From Pontixanthobacter sp. CEM42 (GTDB taxonomy: Bacteria; Pseudomonadota; Alphaproteobacteria; Sphingomonadales; Sphingomonadaceae): a DNA stretch of 64,000 nt. Below the pieces are notes generated by a model, which worked only from the letters and a program-made list of their open reading frames with translations, had not been told where the DNA came from and searched no databases. The DNA lies in contig NZ_JADQTN010000001.1 of NCBI RefSeq assembly GCF_017812015.1, forward strand, positions 536,501 through 600,500. The letters run 5' to 3'. Below are positions 8,821 to 17,138 of this stretch, one piece after another. A program made the position numbers and the translations under genes. Every line of letters starts with the position of its first letter. Position 1 is the first letter of the stretch.

Positions 8821-9262
8821 TGCGCGGATCCTGACTGATAGACATGAATGTCGCTGCCATAGTCGCAACAGTGTCATCCGGATCGCCATCATGGGCGATC
8901 CCGCGAACAAAGGCCGCTGATCGTGTTAGCCGGTAGCATTCGACTCTGCCGAATACCGAACTACGCTCGCGGGCGGGGCGTTGATAGTCCACTCTTAGAT
9001 CCAGCGTAGCGATAGGAACGAAAGCACGGTGCTTGGTCCAGATCGACAGGCCCGATGCCATATCAAGCATGCTGATGATTGGACCGGAGGCCAGAATTTC
9101 GCGCTCCACTTCGCCAACCAGATCATCGCGCCATGGAAGTTCCAGCTCGACCCAATCAGGCCCGTTGTCGCGAAAATTCAATCCCAGCTTCGCCGAATGG
9201 CCATGCCGCATCATGAACTGCGCAGTCTTTGCTGGGTCAAAAGGAGGGAGCTCAGTGGCCAT
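8813..9262 (-). CDS. PaaI-type hotdog-fold thioesterase (proximal of a tandem pair)
   Basis: A 149-residue protein from the ATG at 9262 (an in-frame ATG at 9292 would add ten residues, and the choice is uncertain). Hotdog features are WVELELPWRDDLVG, then GPIISMLDMASGLSIW, where the usual HGG is replaced but the helix Asp is kept. ATLDLRVDYQRPARERS is the conserved strand. This matches the PaaI/YbgC-like hotdog family used by acyl-CoA thioesterases. It overlaps the second hotdog gene by 8 bp, a two-gene operon. The upstream gap of about 120 bp also serves the divergent 53-residue ORF at 9383. Confidence 0.82.
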   Translation of the reverse strand: MATELPPFDPAKTAQFMMRHGHSAKLGLNFRDNGPDWVELELPWRDDLVGEVEREILASGPIISMLDMASGLSIWTKHRAFVPIATLDLRVDYQRPARERSSVFGRVECYRLTRSAAFVRGIAHDGDPDDTVATMAATFMSISQDPRNV

Positions 9263-9382
9263 AAGAGTGCTCTGTAAGGTCTCCCAACCCATTTCAATCT
9301 TTTAATTTAACAGAGGGAGATTTGAGGCTCAGCTTTCATCCTGTTCGGCGCATTCTGCCGTTCGTAATCAAAGGGTTGTCCG

Positions 9383-9544
9383 ATGAATCTTCCATCACTT
9401 GATATCACTGAATTGCCCGGGCTGGAGTCCGCAGCAGGTATATTTGGTAGCCTGTCAGACTTGGCAACGGCGCATACCGATGACCGGATCGTCGTCATCA
9501 TGGTATATGTGTATGAAATGTTCCCGCCAGAGAGCTTGCTGTGA
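9383..9544 (+). CDS. Small 53-residue ORF heading an unassigned three-gene cassette
   Basis: An ATG at 9383 has AAGGG about seven bases upstream and opens a 53-codon frame reading MNLPSLDITELPGLESAAG and ending in MVYVYEMFPPESLL. The frame stops 4 bp before the ATG of the next gene, which itself overlaps the third gene. The product is acidic in the first half (several D/E, LPGLE), has a G-rich centre, and ends in a hydrophobic beta-like stretch (IVVIMVYVY). The good ribosome site, coupled spacing and position support a real gene. Length and architecture would suit a secreted or modified peptide precursor, but there is no cysteine and no recognised leader. Function unknown. Confidence 0.55.
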   Translation: MNLPSLDITELPGLESAAGIFGSLSDLATAHTDDRIVVIMVYVYEMFPPESLL

Positions 9545-9548
9545 TCTG

Positions 9549-10514
9549 ATGGGACGTGACGAAAGCCTAAATGCGCTGCGGGATGATCGTGTCTCGCAGC
9601 GCTTGGCCCAGACATCTTTGGAAACGGCGAAAAACTATTGGCTGGCGGGCGCAATAGCTCCGGTAAAAGCCGATCTGGCGCTTTTCGACTCGGGTGTGGC
9701 TTTCGATGAGTGCCTCGCTTTGAAACGATTGCTTCGGTCCAAGGACGCGGCGAACGACGCTTTGGCTGCGCTGTTCGACGCCATTGGTCTTTCGCTAAAT
9801 AAGAACCCGTTGGGACAGGTGCCGTTTCGCCACCAGTATCAACACGGCATCGGTTTACTCCAACTGGTTGCTGCAGGCGATGCGGCCCTATCGCTGGTCC
9901 TTTATGAGCAGCAAAATCAACCGCCCCCGCAGTCGGTTTGCTTTACCGACACCGATTGTCATGAGCTTGTACTAGCCGGAACGGGCACCGCGCAGGTTCT
10001 TGAATTGGAAAGTCGCTGTGACCGTCCCGCTGATATCAGCTCGTCTGCGGTGCAGCTTTTGCCGGGCAAATGTCTCTCGATTGTCGGCGCGAACAAGGCC
10101 AAGCAAATGCAATCGGTCCGTGGATCCATGGTTGTACTGCGCCTCAGCCGGACGCCCTCAAGTCGGCAAGAGAGCCGTGAATATCGATTGGCGGACGGGA
10201 AGCTTCTTCACCGTGCATCGGGCGATCCGTCGGAAAGCCGGAAGGAAATGATTGCAGCGTTGCTTGGCGCAATGGAGCGCACAGATGCCGCGCCAGCGCT
10301 GGCCGAGCTGACGCGGCATGGCAGCGATCAATTGCGCTGGCAGGCTTTGCGCAATTGTCTCGCGTTAGATAGTGGGAAGGGCTTCCAAGCCCTAAGCACA
10401 TTGGCGAACATGTCGGAGGATAGTCTGGCTGGTCAGGCTGGCGCTTTGCGGACGCAATTGCTGGCAGCGTATCCCGAATTGTCGAAGGTGGAGGTTGAAC
10501 TATGCCCCGCGTGA
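9549..10514 (+). CDS. Conserved-looking protein of unknown function, second gene of the 9.4-11.4 kb cassette
   Basis: A 321-residue protein. The start at 9549 is preferred because a longer frame from 9399 would overlap the small ORF out of frame. Residues 1-85 are helical. A middle part (FRHQYQHGIGLLQLVAAGDAAL, then VCFTDTDCHELVLAG) looks like a beta-sandwich with two histidines and could be a degenerate cupin. The C-terminal 80 residues (AALLGAMERTDAAPALAEL, HGSDQLRWQALRNCL) look like HEAT-type helical repeats. No signal peptide or membrane segment. It overlaps the cupin-like gene by 13 bp, so the two are translationally coupled. I recall similar pairs in other sphingomonads but cannot name a function. 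Confidence 0.6.
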   Translation: MGRDESLNALRDDRVSQRLAQTSLETAKNYWLAGAIAPVKADLALFDSGVAFDECLALKRLLRSKDAANDALAALFDAIGLSLNKNPLGQVPFRHQYQHGIGLLQLVAAGDAALSLVLYEQQNQPPPQSVCFTDTDCHELVLAGTGTAQVLELESRCDRPADISSSAVQLLPGKCLSIVGANKAKQMQSVRGSMVVLRLSRTPSSRQESREYRLADGKLLHRASGDPSESRKEMIAALLGAMERTDAAPALAELTRHGSDQLRWQALRNCLALDSGKGFQALSTLANMSEDSLAGQAGALRTQLLAAYPELSKVEVELCPA

Positions 10515-11398
10515 TTCAATGCGAGGACAACTCGACTCTCGTTCTCGGCGATTGCGTTGACGCTATCGCCGCAGATGGTTTCGAACCGGGTGATCGAAAC
10601 AGCGTCGATCGCGCTGCTAGCTACCTTTGTCGGCTGGGTAATGATCGCGATTTTCTTGGTGATATCCTGATCGATCAACTCTGTACGACGGGCGGCAATG
10701 ATCTCACCAATAGCGCATACGGAGCGCAGGCGATTATGCTGAGCGATGCACGCCACGGCTTTTTCCTGCGCGCCAATATCTGGCCAGCGAAAAATGACCC
10801 GATCTTCCAAGCCAGTGGCGGGCATAGTTTCTCTTACGGTACCCCGCATGATCACAATTTCGACTTTCTGACACTGGGCTATTTCGGGCCTGGCTATGCC
10901 AGCGATTACTACGAATATGATCACGATGCAGTTGCTGGCTTCGTTGGCGAGAAGGCAGGACTGCGGTTCGTCGAGCGCTCGACCCTCGATCCGGGTAAGA
11001 TCATGCACTACCGCGCGCATTTGGATGTTCACGGTCAGCGACCGCCGGATAGTATGTCCGTGTCGCTCAATATCATGGCGATTGATCCGCGGCAGGCTTG
11101 GCGTGACCAATATGTGTTCGATACTGACGCAGATACGATAACAGGTGTGCTCAATCCAACCTCCACCGAAGTCTATTTGAGGCTGGCCGTGGGCCTTGGC
11201 GGAGAGAACGCTTTGGATTTGGCCGAGAATTTCGGGCGGATGCATCGGAGTGATCGTCTGCGGTTGGCATCATTCGAAGCCCGAAGTTTGCTATGCGACG
11301 ATGCTCAGCAGGAGGACACATTGTGGCGGCAGGCCGAGCTATCGGGAAGCCGTTTGCTCACACATGAAGCGCAACAGCGGCGCGCGGCGCTCGCCTAG
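10502..11398 (+). CDS. Cupin-like protein of unknown function, third gene of the cassette
   Basis: A 298-residue cytoplasmic protein. Its centre looks like an iron-type cupin: TPHDHNFDF places His116 and His118, DYYEYD places Glu138, and HYRAHLDVH places further histidines at 169-177. This spacing recalls cysteine- or mercaptopropionate-dioxygenase-like cupins. The first 90 residues are helical and the last 100 are helical. Relatives are sometimes labelled 'transposase' in annotations I remember, but there is no transposase motif here. It overlaps the preceding gene by 13 bp, and its TAG shares the bases CTAG with the stop of the convergent ruvX. A metal-dependent oxygenase acting with its neighbour is a reasonable but untested guess. 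Confidence 0.6.
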   Translation: MPRVIQCEDNSTLVLGDCVDAIAADGFEPGDRNSVDRAASYLCRLGNDRDFLGDILIDQLCTTGGNDLTNSAYGAQAIMLSDARHGFFLRANIWPAKNDPIFQASGGHSFSYGTPHDHNFDFLTLGYFGPGYASDYYEYDHDAVAGFVGEKAGLRFVERSTLDPGKIMHYRAHLDVHGQRPPDSMSVSLNIMAIDPRQAWRDQYVFDTDADTITGVLNPTSTEVYLRLAVGLGGENALDLAENFGRMHRSDRLRLASFEARSLLCDDAQQEDTLWRQAELSGSRLLTHEAQQRRAALA

Positions 11399-11880
11399 AG
11401 AATCCCGCCTGCCAGTGCATCAATCGCGCCTTGCAAGAACACTGCGGCGGCATGGCTGTCGATCCGTTCGGAGCGCTTGCGGCGGCTCATATCCTGCCCA
11501 ATCATATCGCGCTCAGCCGAGGTGGTGGACCAGCGCTCGTCCCACAGCAGCACGGGCAGTTCAAATGCGGCGGACAGATTGCGGGCATAGGCGCGGCTGG
11601 CTTGGGCACGCGATCCTTCGCTGCCGTCCATATTACGCGGCAGGCCGATCACAATCGCACGGACAGAACGCTCTCGTATGATCTCTGCAAGGCGTTCGCG
11701 ATCACGACCAAATTTGCCCCGGTCCAACGTTTTGCCAGCCGTCGCGAACTGCCATCCGGCATCGCATGTCGCGGTGCCGATAGTCTTGGTGCCAAGGTCA
11801 AGCGCGAGCAACGCCCCGCCATCGGGCAATGCCTCCCGCAATTCAGCGGCGCTGTCGGTGATCAGGGCGCTGTGGTCCAT
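11395..11880 (-). CDS. ruvX: Putative pre-16S rRNA nuclease YqgF/RuvX
   Basis: A 161-residue RNase H-fold protein. The family motifs are visible: LALDLGTKTIGTA (first catalytic Asp), a central VIGLPRNMDGSEG, then LWDERWSTTSAERDM and IDSHAAAVFLQ with the final acidic residue. YqgF matures the 5' end of 16S rRNA in Escherichia coli and was earlier proposed as an alternative Holliday-junction resolvase. The gene overlaps the end of the DUF3089 hydrolase gene by 19 bp, the last step of a chain of overlapping genes that starts at lepB. Its stop codon shares the tetramer CTAG with the convergent cupin-like gene. Confidence 0.93.
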   Translation of the reverse strand: MDHSALITDSAAELREALPDGGALLALDLGTKTIGTATCDAGWQFATAGKTLDRGKFGRDRERLAEIIRERSVRAIVIGLPRNMDGSEGSRAQASRAYARNLSAAFELPVLLWDERWSTTSAERDMIGQDMSRRKRSERIDSHAAAVFLQGAIDALAGGIL

Positions 11881-12998
11881 GATTCCACTCTGCGGCTGAC
11901 ATCCTGTTGCACATTCTTCCAGAATAGCGGGATATCGTAGACGTGATAATTGTTACCGGGCAGCACATAATTGCCCATTTCCGGCGGCGGACCGATCAGT
12001 AGCAAGCCGCGCTCGTCACAGCGCGCAGGGACTTCACCCGGGACCAGTTCGCCGGTCGAGAAATTGTCCTCCGGCACAAGGGTACCTGCATTCAGCTCCT
12101 TCGCTGCCTCACCGCCAATTTTGCCGGTGAGCGGGTTAGTGCACAGGATCGGGCTGTCGCCACGCAACTCGCCGTCAAAGCCGGTCGAAAGGCGATAGCT
12201 ATCAAGAACCTGTTTCGGTCCAGCCGGTTCGGCAAAGCTCGACCAGCTTAGGATGCAACCCGATTGCTGCGCCGTGGCGCAAGGTGGCATGCCAAGCGCT
12301 GGTAGATCATGCTCGACCGAGATCGGCCAGCCAATGGTGTAGACTGCGGCTAGGCGGCTTTTTACTTCCGAAGCTGCAATTTCCTCTCGCAGCAATCGCA
12401 GCAAGTGAAGCGATCCTTGGCTATGGCCGACAAGCACAATCGGCGTGTCCGCATCTACGGTGGCGAGGAAGAAGTCATAGGCTTGCTTAACATCTGCATA
12501 GGCTGCTTCAATAGCTTGCGCTGCGTCTTCTGAATCCGCCAGGAATGCGCCCATTGTGGCTTGGCGATAGCGGGGCGCCCAGATTTCAGACGCCTGATTG
12601 AATGGACTCGCCATTCCGCGAACATAGATTTTGGCGATCCGCTGCGATTCCGCATCATCAAGCGGCGCATTCCACATCGATCCATCGAGGAAACTTGTCG
12701 GGTGGATGAAAAACACTGCGAAGTCCGTCTTTGGTTCCGCAGGACTTGGTATTGAGCGTTCCTGACCGCGTGTCGCGGGTTGCCAGCGGGCTGGGTCGCT
12801 CACACCAATCCCCGGGCGGGAAAACCACATGGCGGGGTCTTGATAGGCGTTTTGTTCGAGCGGTGCCTGCTCAACAAATTCCTCGCGCGGCACAAACACA
12901 AACTCTGTCAACTCTTGCGACCAGATGCGCAGAACGAAGAACCCCGCAATCGCCAGTATGATCAAGAAAGCGATGAAATAGAGAAATTTACGTGCCAT
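11862..12998 (-). CDS. DUF3089 family alpha/beta hydrolase, membrane anchored
   Basis: A 378-residue protein with an N-terminal membrane segment (KFLYFIAFLIILAIAGFFVL) and an alpha/beta-hydrolase domain. The nucleophile elbow is VGHSQGSLH, and the text VFFIHPTSFLDGSMWNAPLDD is characteristic of DUF3089. The C-terminal YHVYDIPLFWKN places a histidine late in the chain, plausible for the catalytic triad. The ATG at 12998 has AAGGAAG eight bases upstream and is preferred over an ATG at 13016. It overlaps the AI-2E transporter gene by 11 bp and ruvX by 19 bp, so it is in the lepB-AI2E-DUF3089-ruvX operon. Family members are lipase or esterase-like; the substrate is unknown. Probably periplasmic. 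Confidence 0.85.
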   Translation of the reverse strand: MARKFLYFIAFLIILAIAGFFVLRIWSQELTEFVFVPREEFVEQAPLEQNAYQDPAMWFSRPGIGVSDPARWQPATRGQERSIPSPAEPKTDFAVFFIHPTSFLDGSMWNAPLDDAESQRIAKIYVRGMASPFNQASEIWAPRYRQATMGAFLADSEDAAQAIEAAYADVKQAYDFFLATVDADTPIVLVGHSQGSLHLLRLLREEIAASEVKSRLAAVYTIGWPISVEHDLPALGMPPCATAQQSGCILSWSSFAEPAGPKQVLDSYRLSTGFDGELRGDSPILCTNPLTGKIGGEAAKELNAGTLVPEDNFSTGELVPGEVPARCDERGLLLIGPPPEMGNYVLPGNNYHVYDIPLFWKNVQQDVSRRVESWTTAP

Positions 12999-14100
12999 CG
13001 GCAGCTTCCTTAGCATTTTCGTCTGCGGTTTGGTTTTGCTCTGCGCGGCGCTCCAGCGCGACTTTAATCATCGCGAGCAGCGGATCGGCGAGGAACAGGC
13101 CCAATATTCCGAATAGTACACCCATGATGAGCTGCGATGACAGCACCAGAGCAGGCGCCAGATCAACCGTCTTCCGCGCAATCATCGGAATCACAATATA
13201 ACCGTCGAAATTCTGGACCAAGAAATACACGAAGATCGTGTACAGCCCCATGTCGGTCCCGCCAGAGAAGCCGACCAGAACCATCAATACGCCCGACAAG
13301 ATCGCGCCGAGATTGGGAATGAACGCGAGCAGCCCGGTCAGGATTGCGAGCAATGCCGCCATCGGGACAGCGCCAATTCCGACCAGCGGACCGACGATTG
13401 CCAGCATCACATATGTAAAGACCCCTTCGAACACCATGCCGACCAACCGGCCAGCCATAAGGCGGCGCATTGTCCGTCCCATTTGTGAAGCGGTTTTGAA
13501 GAACTGACTCCGGCGATGCGCGGGCAACATCCATGCGACGCCGCGTTCGTACATACGCGGTTCGTACGCCAGATAGACTCCGATGATCGTGACCAACAAT
13601 AGTGTGGTGAGCCAACCTAGAAGACCGCTGATAGCGCGGGTTACGGTTCCGACACCGCTCATTAAGTTGGTCAAGAGTGCCTGGAAATCGGGTGCATCTA
13701 CCGCGAATCCTTGCCCACGCAGCCAATCAAGCGCGACACCCGCTTGTTGTTGGATAATCGCCGGGAACTGCGCTGCCTCGCGGGAAATTTGCGACCCGGC
13801 ATATGTTATCAGCCAGTAGAAAAATCCTGCCATGAACAGCAACACCAACGATACACGCCAGACGCGCGGGATCGGCAATATGCGGGCAAGCAGGCGTGCA
13901 CCGCCGTCGATCATAGAAGCGACAACCAGCGCACCGAAAATGATCAGCAGCGCTTGTGATATATATAGCGCCAGAACAACCGAGCCGATAACCGCAGCCC
14001 AAACAAACGCACGCTGCGCCTCGAAGCGGAGTTCCGGGCTGGAAATGCGCGAAGGGCTGGTGCCCAAATTTTCGTCTGGTCGGCTGCGCTTGCTGCTCAC
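12988..14100 (-). CDS. AI-2E family transporter (membrane protein)
   Basis: A 370-residue polytopic membrane protein of the AI-2E/PerM family. Typical segments are AFVWAAVIGSVVLALYISQAL near the N-terminus, a central hydrophilic QFPAIIQQQAGVALDWLRGQG, the LLVTIIGVYLAYEPRMYERG loop, and the closing FGILGLFLADPLLAMIKVAL. Eight membrane segments are expected. I chose GTG at 14100 because it overlaps the lepB stop as GTGA; a longer frame to 14172 runs back through lepB. Members include TqsA and a sodium/proton antiporter; the substrate here cannot be named. It overlaps the DUF3089 gene by 11 bp. Confidence 0.9.
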   Translation of the reverse strand: MSSKRSRPDENLGTSPSRISSPELRFEAQRAFVWAAVIGSVVLALYISQALLIIFGALVVASMIDGGARLLARILPIPRVWRVSLVLLFMAGFFYWLITYAGSQISREAAQFPAIIQQQAGVALDWLRGQGFAVDAPDFQALLTNLMSGVGTVTRAISGLLGWLTTLLLVTIIGVYLAYEPRMYERGVAWMLPAHRRSQFFKTASQMGRTMRRLMAGRLVGMVFEGVFTYVMLAIVGPLVGIGAVPMAALLAILTGLLAFIPNLGAILSGVLMVLVGFSGGTDMGLYTIFVYFLVQNFDGYIVIPMIARKTVDLAPALVLSSQLIMGVLFGILGLFLADPLLAMIKVALERRAEQNQTADENAKEAADGT

Positions 14101-14993
14101 TCTTGATCTGCTCCATCCGCAATGGCTGGCCGCAGAGTGGTCCACGCCCGCCCGCCGCGCAAAGATGTCCACCAGCTGATCGGGTTCCAGCTTGTGCTGC
14201 CGTCGAGCGAGAAGGTGATGAACTCAGCTCGGCCGCCGATATTTTCGAGCGGGATCGGGCCGCTAAGACCATTGCCGGTGAAGTCGCGGCTGTCCGCAGA
14301 GTGATCGCGATTGTCACCCATCACAAACACATGGCCCTCAGGAATTGTGATTTCGGCAAAATCATCCAGCCGCTGGGTGTTATGGTCGATTATCAGATAG
14401 GACGCACCATTGGGCATCGTCTCGCGCAGGATCGGTGGTTCGCAGACAATCCGTCCGTCCGGCAGAGTCACCTTGTAGTCAAATGGTGCGCCATTCTCGA
14501 TGTTATATCCGAAATTGCATGGCATATTGGCATCGATAGGAATGCGAAGCGGTGGTTCCGTTTCCTGCTTCACTGGCATGCCGTTGAGAATGATCTGGCC
14601 TTTGCGCACTTCGAAACGGTCTCCAGCACGCGCGACCACGCGCTTGATATAGTCTTCGTCGCGGTCTGGATGAACCGGGATTACGATATCGCCATATTCT
14701 GGCGTATCGGCCCAGATGCGTGTCTCACTGCGCGGCAGCAGATGGAAAGATGCGGATGCCCATGACCAGCCATAGGGGTACTTGCTGACCACCAGCCGGT
14801 CGCCTTCGAGTAGATTGGGCACCATTGACGCGCTGGGGATGTAGAATGGCTTTGCGACAAAGCTGTGGAACGCCAGAACTGCAAGCAGCATCAACGCCAG
14901 ACCGCGCAATTCGGCGAGCCAGTTTACTTTTTCGGCCTTTTCGCCGGGATCGGTTTCGGTGCGTTCGGTCACAATTGGGGTGTCAGTGCTCAT
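14097..14993 (-). CDS. lepB: Signal peptidase I
   Basis: A 298-residue type I signal peptidase that removes signal peptides from exported proteins at the outer face of the inner membrane. One N-terminal membrane segment (LRGLALMLLAVLAFHSFVA) precedes the catalytic box FYIPSASMVPNL with nucleophile Ser56. The catalytic lysine lies in DYIKRVVARAGD (Lys117), and the late box VFVMGDNRDHSADSR is intact. The length fits the family. It lies 37 bp after acpS and is joined to the AI-2E gene by a GTGA overlap. Clustering with acpS and pdxJ is usual in alphaproteobacteria, where rnc and era may follow; here AI-2E, DUF3089 and ruvX follow instead. Confidence 0.96.
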   Translation of the reverse strand: MSTDTPIVTERTETDPGEKAEKVNWLAELRGLALMLLAVLAFHSFVAKPFYIPSASMVPNLLEGDRLVVSKYPYGWSWASASFHLLPRSETRIWADTPEYGDIVIPVHPDRDEDYIKRVVARAGDRFEVRKGQIILNGMPVKQETEPPLRIPIDANMPCNFGYNIENGAPFDYKVTLPDGRIVCEPPILRETMPNGASYLIIDHNTQRLDDFAEITIPEGHVFVMGDNRDHSADSRDFTGNGLSGPIPLENIGGRAEFITFSLDGSTSWNPISWWTSLRGGRAWTTLRPAIADGADQE

Positions 14994-15030
14994 TGGTTAA
15001 AATGGTTCTGGGTTCAGGTCGGTTTGGGAC

Positions 15031-15438
15031 TCAGGATGCTTTGGGCACGGCCTCGATAATCACGAATGCCTGCGCCCATGGATGGTCATCGGTGAGAGTA
15101 AGATGAACGACAGCCTCATGCCCATCCGGCGTCAATTCCGCAAGCCGCGCGGCTGCGCCATTGGTGAGGGCGAGGGTTGGCGCGCCCGACTTGGCGTTCA
15201 CGACGCCGATGTCCTTCATATAGACACCGCGATAGAAGCCGGTGCCGACCGCCTTAGAGAAAGCCTCTTTCGCTGCGAACCGCTTCGCATATGTTCCGGC
15301 GCGCGTGTAGGGGCGTTTCGCCGCTTTCGCGCGCTCTACTTCGGTAAAGCTGCGTTTCTCGAAGCGTTCACCATGGCGGTCGAGCGCTTTGGCGATACGC
15401 TCAATATTGCAGAGATCTGATCCTAGACCGATGATCAT
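15031..15438 (-). CDS. acpS: Holo-[acyl-carrier-protein] synthase
   Basis: A 135-residue phosphopantetheinyl transferase that activates acyl carrier protein for fatty acid synthesis by transferring 4'-phosphopantetheine from CoA. The N-terminal [15 protein letters not shown] contains the metal-binding Asp, and [16 protein letters not shown] carries the second conserved acidic/lysine motif; both are full matches to the family. It overlaps the upstream small membrane gene by 4 bp (ATGA) and precedes lepB by 37 bp. The order pdxJ, small membrane protein, acpS, lepB indicates one operon. Confidence 0.96.
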   Translation of the reverse strand: MIIGLGSDLCNIERIAKALDRHGERFEKRSFTEVERAKAAKRPYTRAGTYAKRFAAKEAFSKAVGTGFYRGVYMKDIGVVNAKSGAPTLALTNGAAARLAELTPDGHEAVVHLTLTDDHPWAQAFVIIEAVPKAS

Positions 15439-15716
15439 GCAGGCCCCCTGAGGATAAGTGCAACAAGCAGGCCGAGCGCAATGATATGAAGCATCACCTG
15501 GCTCTTAAACAGTGGGTGAGCGAAGTCGCCATTGGCTCGCTTGATCGATCCAACATAACCGAAGATCTGCAACGCGACCCAGCCGATAGCGAACGTCACC
15601 AACACCCGCGCATTGAGCGCATAGCCGAGAAAGCCGATTGACAGAACGAAGATCGCGGCGGCAGCAAACCCCCAACGTTTCTGCGCGCCCGTTAGTTCTG
15701 CCGTTGCGTTGCTCAC
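15435..15716 (-). CDS. Small membrane protein between pdxJ and acpS
   Basis: A 93-residue protein with three likely membrane segments: [38 protein letters not shown] and [16 protein letters not shown]. The loops are short and basic. No named family comes to mind. It overlaps pdxJ by 4 bp at its start and acpS by 4 bp at its end, so translational coupling and stable co-expression are likely. This suggests a conserved but accessory role at the inner membrane. Real gene status is well supported by the double overlap and the complete absence of a gap. Confidence 0.8.
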   Translation of the reverse strand: MSNATAELTGAQKRWGFAAAAIFVLSIGFLGYALNARVLVTFAIGWVALQIFGYVGSIKRANGDFAHPLFKSQVMLHIIALGLLVALILRGPA

Positions 15717-16453
15717 CGCGCATCATCCATCAGGCCGCGCATCTTGCGGACCGCGTTCTCCAGCCCCACAAAGATCGCCTCGCCCATCAAATAATGCCCG
15801 ATATTGAGCTCCGCCAATTGCGGGATCGCGGCAATGGGTTGGACGTTCTCATACGTCAGGCCATGGCCGGCATGCGGCTCGATCCCGTTCTTGGCAGCAA
15901 GAGCCGACATGTCGGCAATCCGTTTCAGTTCAGACGCGAGGAGATCGCGGTCGCCGTCGAGATGCGCGTGGGCATATTCACCGGTGTGGAATTCCACCAC
16001 AGGCGCGCCGAGTCGCAATGCCGCATCCAATTGCCGCTCCTCAGCCTCGATAAACAGGCTAACCCGTATACCTGCGTCGGTTAGCTGCGAAACGATTGGT
16101 GCAATACGATTATGTTGACCAGCGGCGTCGAGCCCGCCTTCGGTGGTCCGTTCCTCTCGCTTTTCGGGCACTATGCATGCGGCATGCGGCTTGTGACGAA
16201 GTGCAATTTCCAGCATTTCATCAGTCGCGGCCATCTCCAGATTGAGCGGCAGATTGGTCGCATCTTGAATGCGTTGCAGATCATCATCGCGAATATGCCT
16301 CCGGTCTTCGCGCAGGTGAGCCGTGATTCCGTCACCACCGACCGAAGCGACAATCTCTGCTGCACGCACCGGATCAGGGTGATCGCCGCCGCGCGCATTG
16401 CGGATTGTTGCGACATGATCGATGTTTACGCCAAGGCGGAGAGAGTTGATCAT
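15713..16453 (-). CDS. pdxJ: Pyridoxine 5'-phosphate synthase
   Basis: A 246-residue TIM-barrel enzyme that condenses 3-amino-2-oxopropyl phosphate with 1-deoxyxylulose 5-phosphate to make pyridoxine 5'-phosphate. The N-terminal LRLGVNIDHVATIRNARGG and DPVRAAEI, the central CIVPEKREERTTEGGLD with the catalytic glutamate, and the late EPHAGHGLTYENV and ELNIGHYLMGEA are all diagnostic. The length is standard. It is the first gene of the pdxJ-acpS-lepB operon; a palindromic repeat and then pyrE lie upstream on the same strand, about 107 bp away. Confidence 0.97.
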   Translation of the reverse strand: MINSLRLGVNIDHVATIRNARGGDHPDPVRAAEIVASVGGDGITAHLREDRRHIRDDDLQRIQDATNLPLNLEMAATDEMLEIALRHKPHAACIVPEKREERTTEGGLDAAGQHNRIAPIVSQLTDAGIRVSLFIEAEERQLDAALRLGAPVVEFHTGEYAHAHLDGDRDLLASELKRIADMSALAAKNGIEPHAGHGLTYENVQPIAAIPQLAELNIGHYLMGEAIFVGLENAVRKMRGLMDDAR

Positions 16454-16469
16454 ACGTGCCTTTTATCTG

Positions 16470-16542
16470 TTCGTGTCGAGCGAAGTCGAGGCACATTGGC
16501 CCAGTGCCGAATATCGGTCTCTCGACTTCGCTCGAGACGAAC
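16470..16542. repeat. REP-like inverted repeat between pyrE and pdxJ
   Basis: Two near-complementary arms flank a 30-base loop: the left arm TCGTGTCGAGCGAAGTCGAG at about 16471-16490 and the right arm CTCGACTTCGCTCGAGACGA at 16521-16540. The stem is about 20 bp with one mismatch. I recall very similar TCGAGCGAAGTCGAG palindromes scattered between genes in Sphingomonadales genomes, so this is probably a dispersed REP-type element. It lies after the pyrE stop (16560) and before pdxJ (start 16453), so it may end or stabilise the pyrE transcript. Confidence 0.75.
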
Positions 16543-16559
16543 GGTGTGTAGGTGGCTGA

Positions 16560-17138
16560 CTATTTTCTGCTTCCAGGCTTGGTAACGGGAACGGCTGCGA
16601 GTTCGGCTGGTACTTCATCGTCCGCGTAAGTGGGGAAGGTAATCTCGACCAATGCGTGATAGGGCACGTCGAAGCTCACATCACCGCCGGTCCGGTTGAC
16701 CACGGAAACCAGCGCGAGGACTTCGCCGCCAGCTTCTTCCACAGCTTTCATTGCTTCTTTTGAGGACAAACCAGTTGTCACAACATCTTCAACCACAATG
16801 ACCTTGGCGCCTTGCTCAATTGCGAATCCGCGGCGCAAGCCGAATGTGCCATCGGGCCGCTCGAGGAACATTGCCTCTTTGCCGAGTGCGCGGCCCATCT
16901 CGTGGCCGATGATGATCCCGCCCATTGCTGGTGAGATCACCACATCAATCGCAGAACGAATCTCTCGCGGCAGTTTCGCCGCGAGTGCAGCCGCGAGTCG
17001 GCTGGCGCGCATCGGGTCCATAAGTACCCGGGCGCATTGCAGGTAATGCCCGCTATGCCGCCCCGAGGACAGTTTGAAATGGCCTTCGAGCAGTGCTTCG
17101 CTGGCGCGGAATTCGGAGAGAATTTCGTCTTCTGTCAT
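16560..17138 (-). CDS. pyrE: Orotate phosphoribosyltransferase
   Basis: A 192-residue type I phosphoribosyltransferase that converts orotate and PRPP into orotidine 5'-phosphate in pyrimidine synthesis. The PRPP-binding loop is KVIVVEDVVTTGLSSKEA, and FKLSSGRHSGHYLQC near the N-terminus is characteristic of this subfamily. The ATG at 17138 (MTEDEILSEF) gives the usual length, while the longest frame adds 41 residues that do not look like protein. It is divergent from ctaC with about 180 bp between them. A REP-like palindrome lies just beyond its stop. pyrC is also in this window at 36.6 kb, but not linked. Confidence 0.95.
   Translation of the reverse strand: MTEDEILSEFRASEALLEGHFKLSSGRHSGHYLQCARVLMDPMRASRLAAALAAKLPREIRSAIDVVISPAMGGIIIGHEMGRALGKEAMFLERPDGTFGLRRGFAIEQGAKVIVVEDVVTTGLSSKEAMKAVEEAGGEVLALVSVVNRTGGDVSFDVPYHALVEITFPTYADDEVPAELAAVPVTKPGSRK

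Noticed and set aside
10502-11398. Calling the cupin-like gene a transposase
   Set aside because: No DDE or HUH motif, no inverted repeats around it, and the centre is cupin-like.
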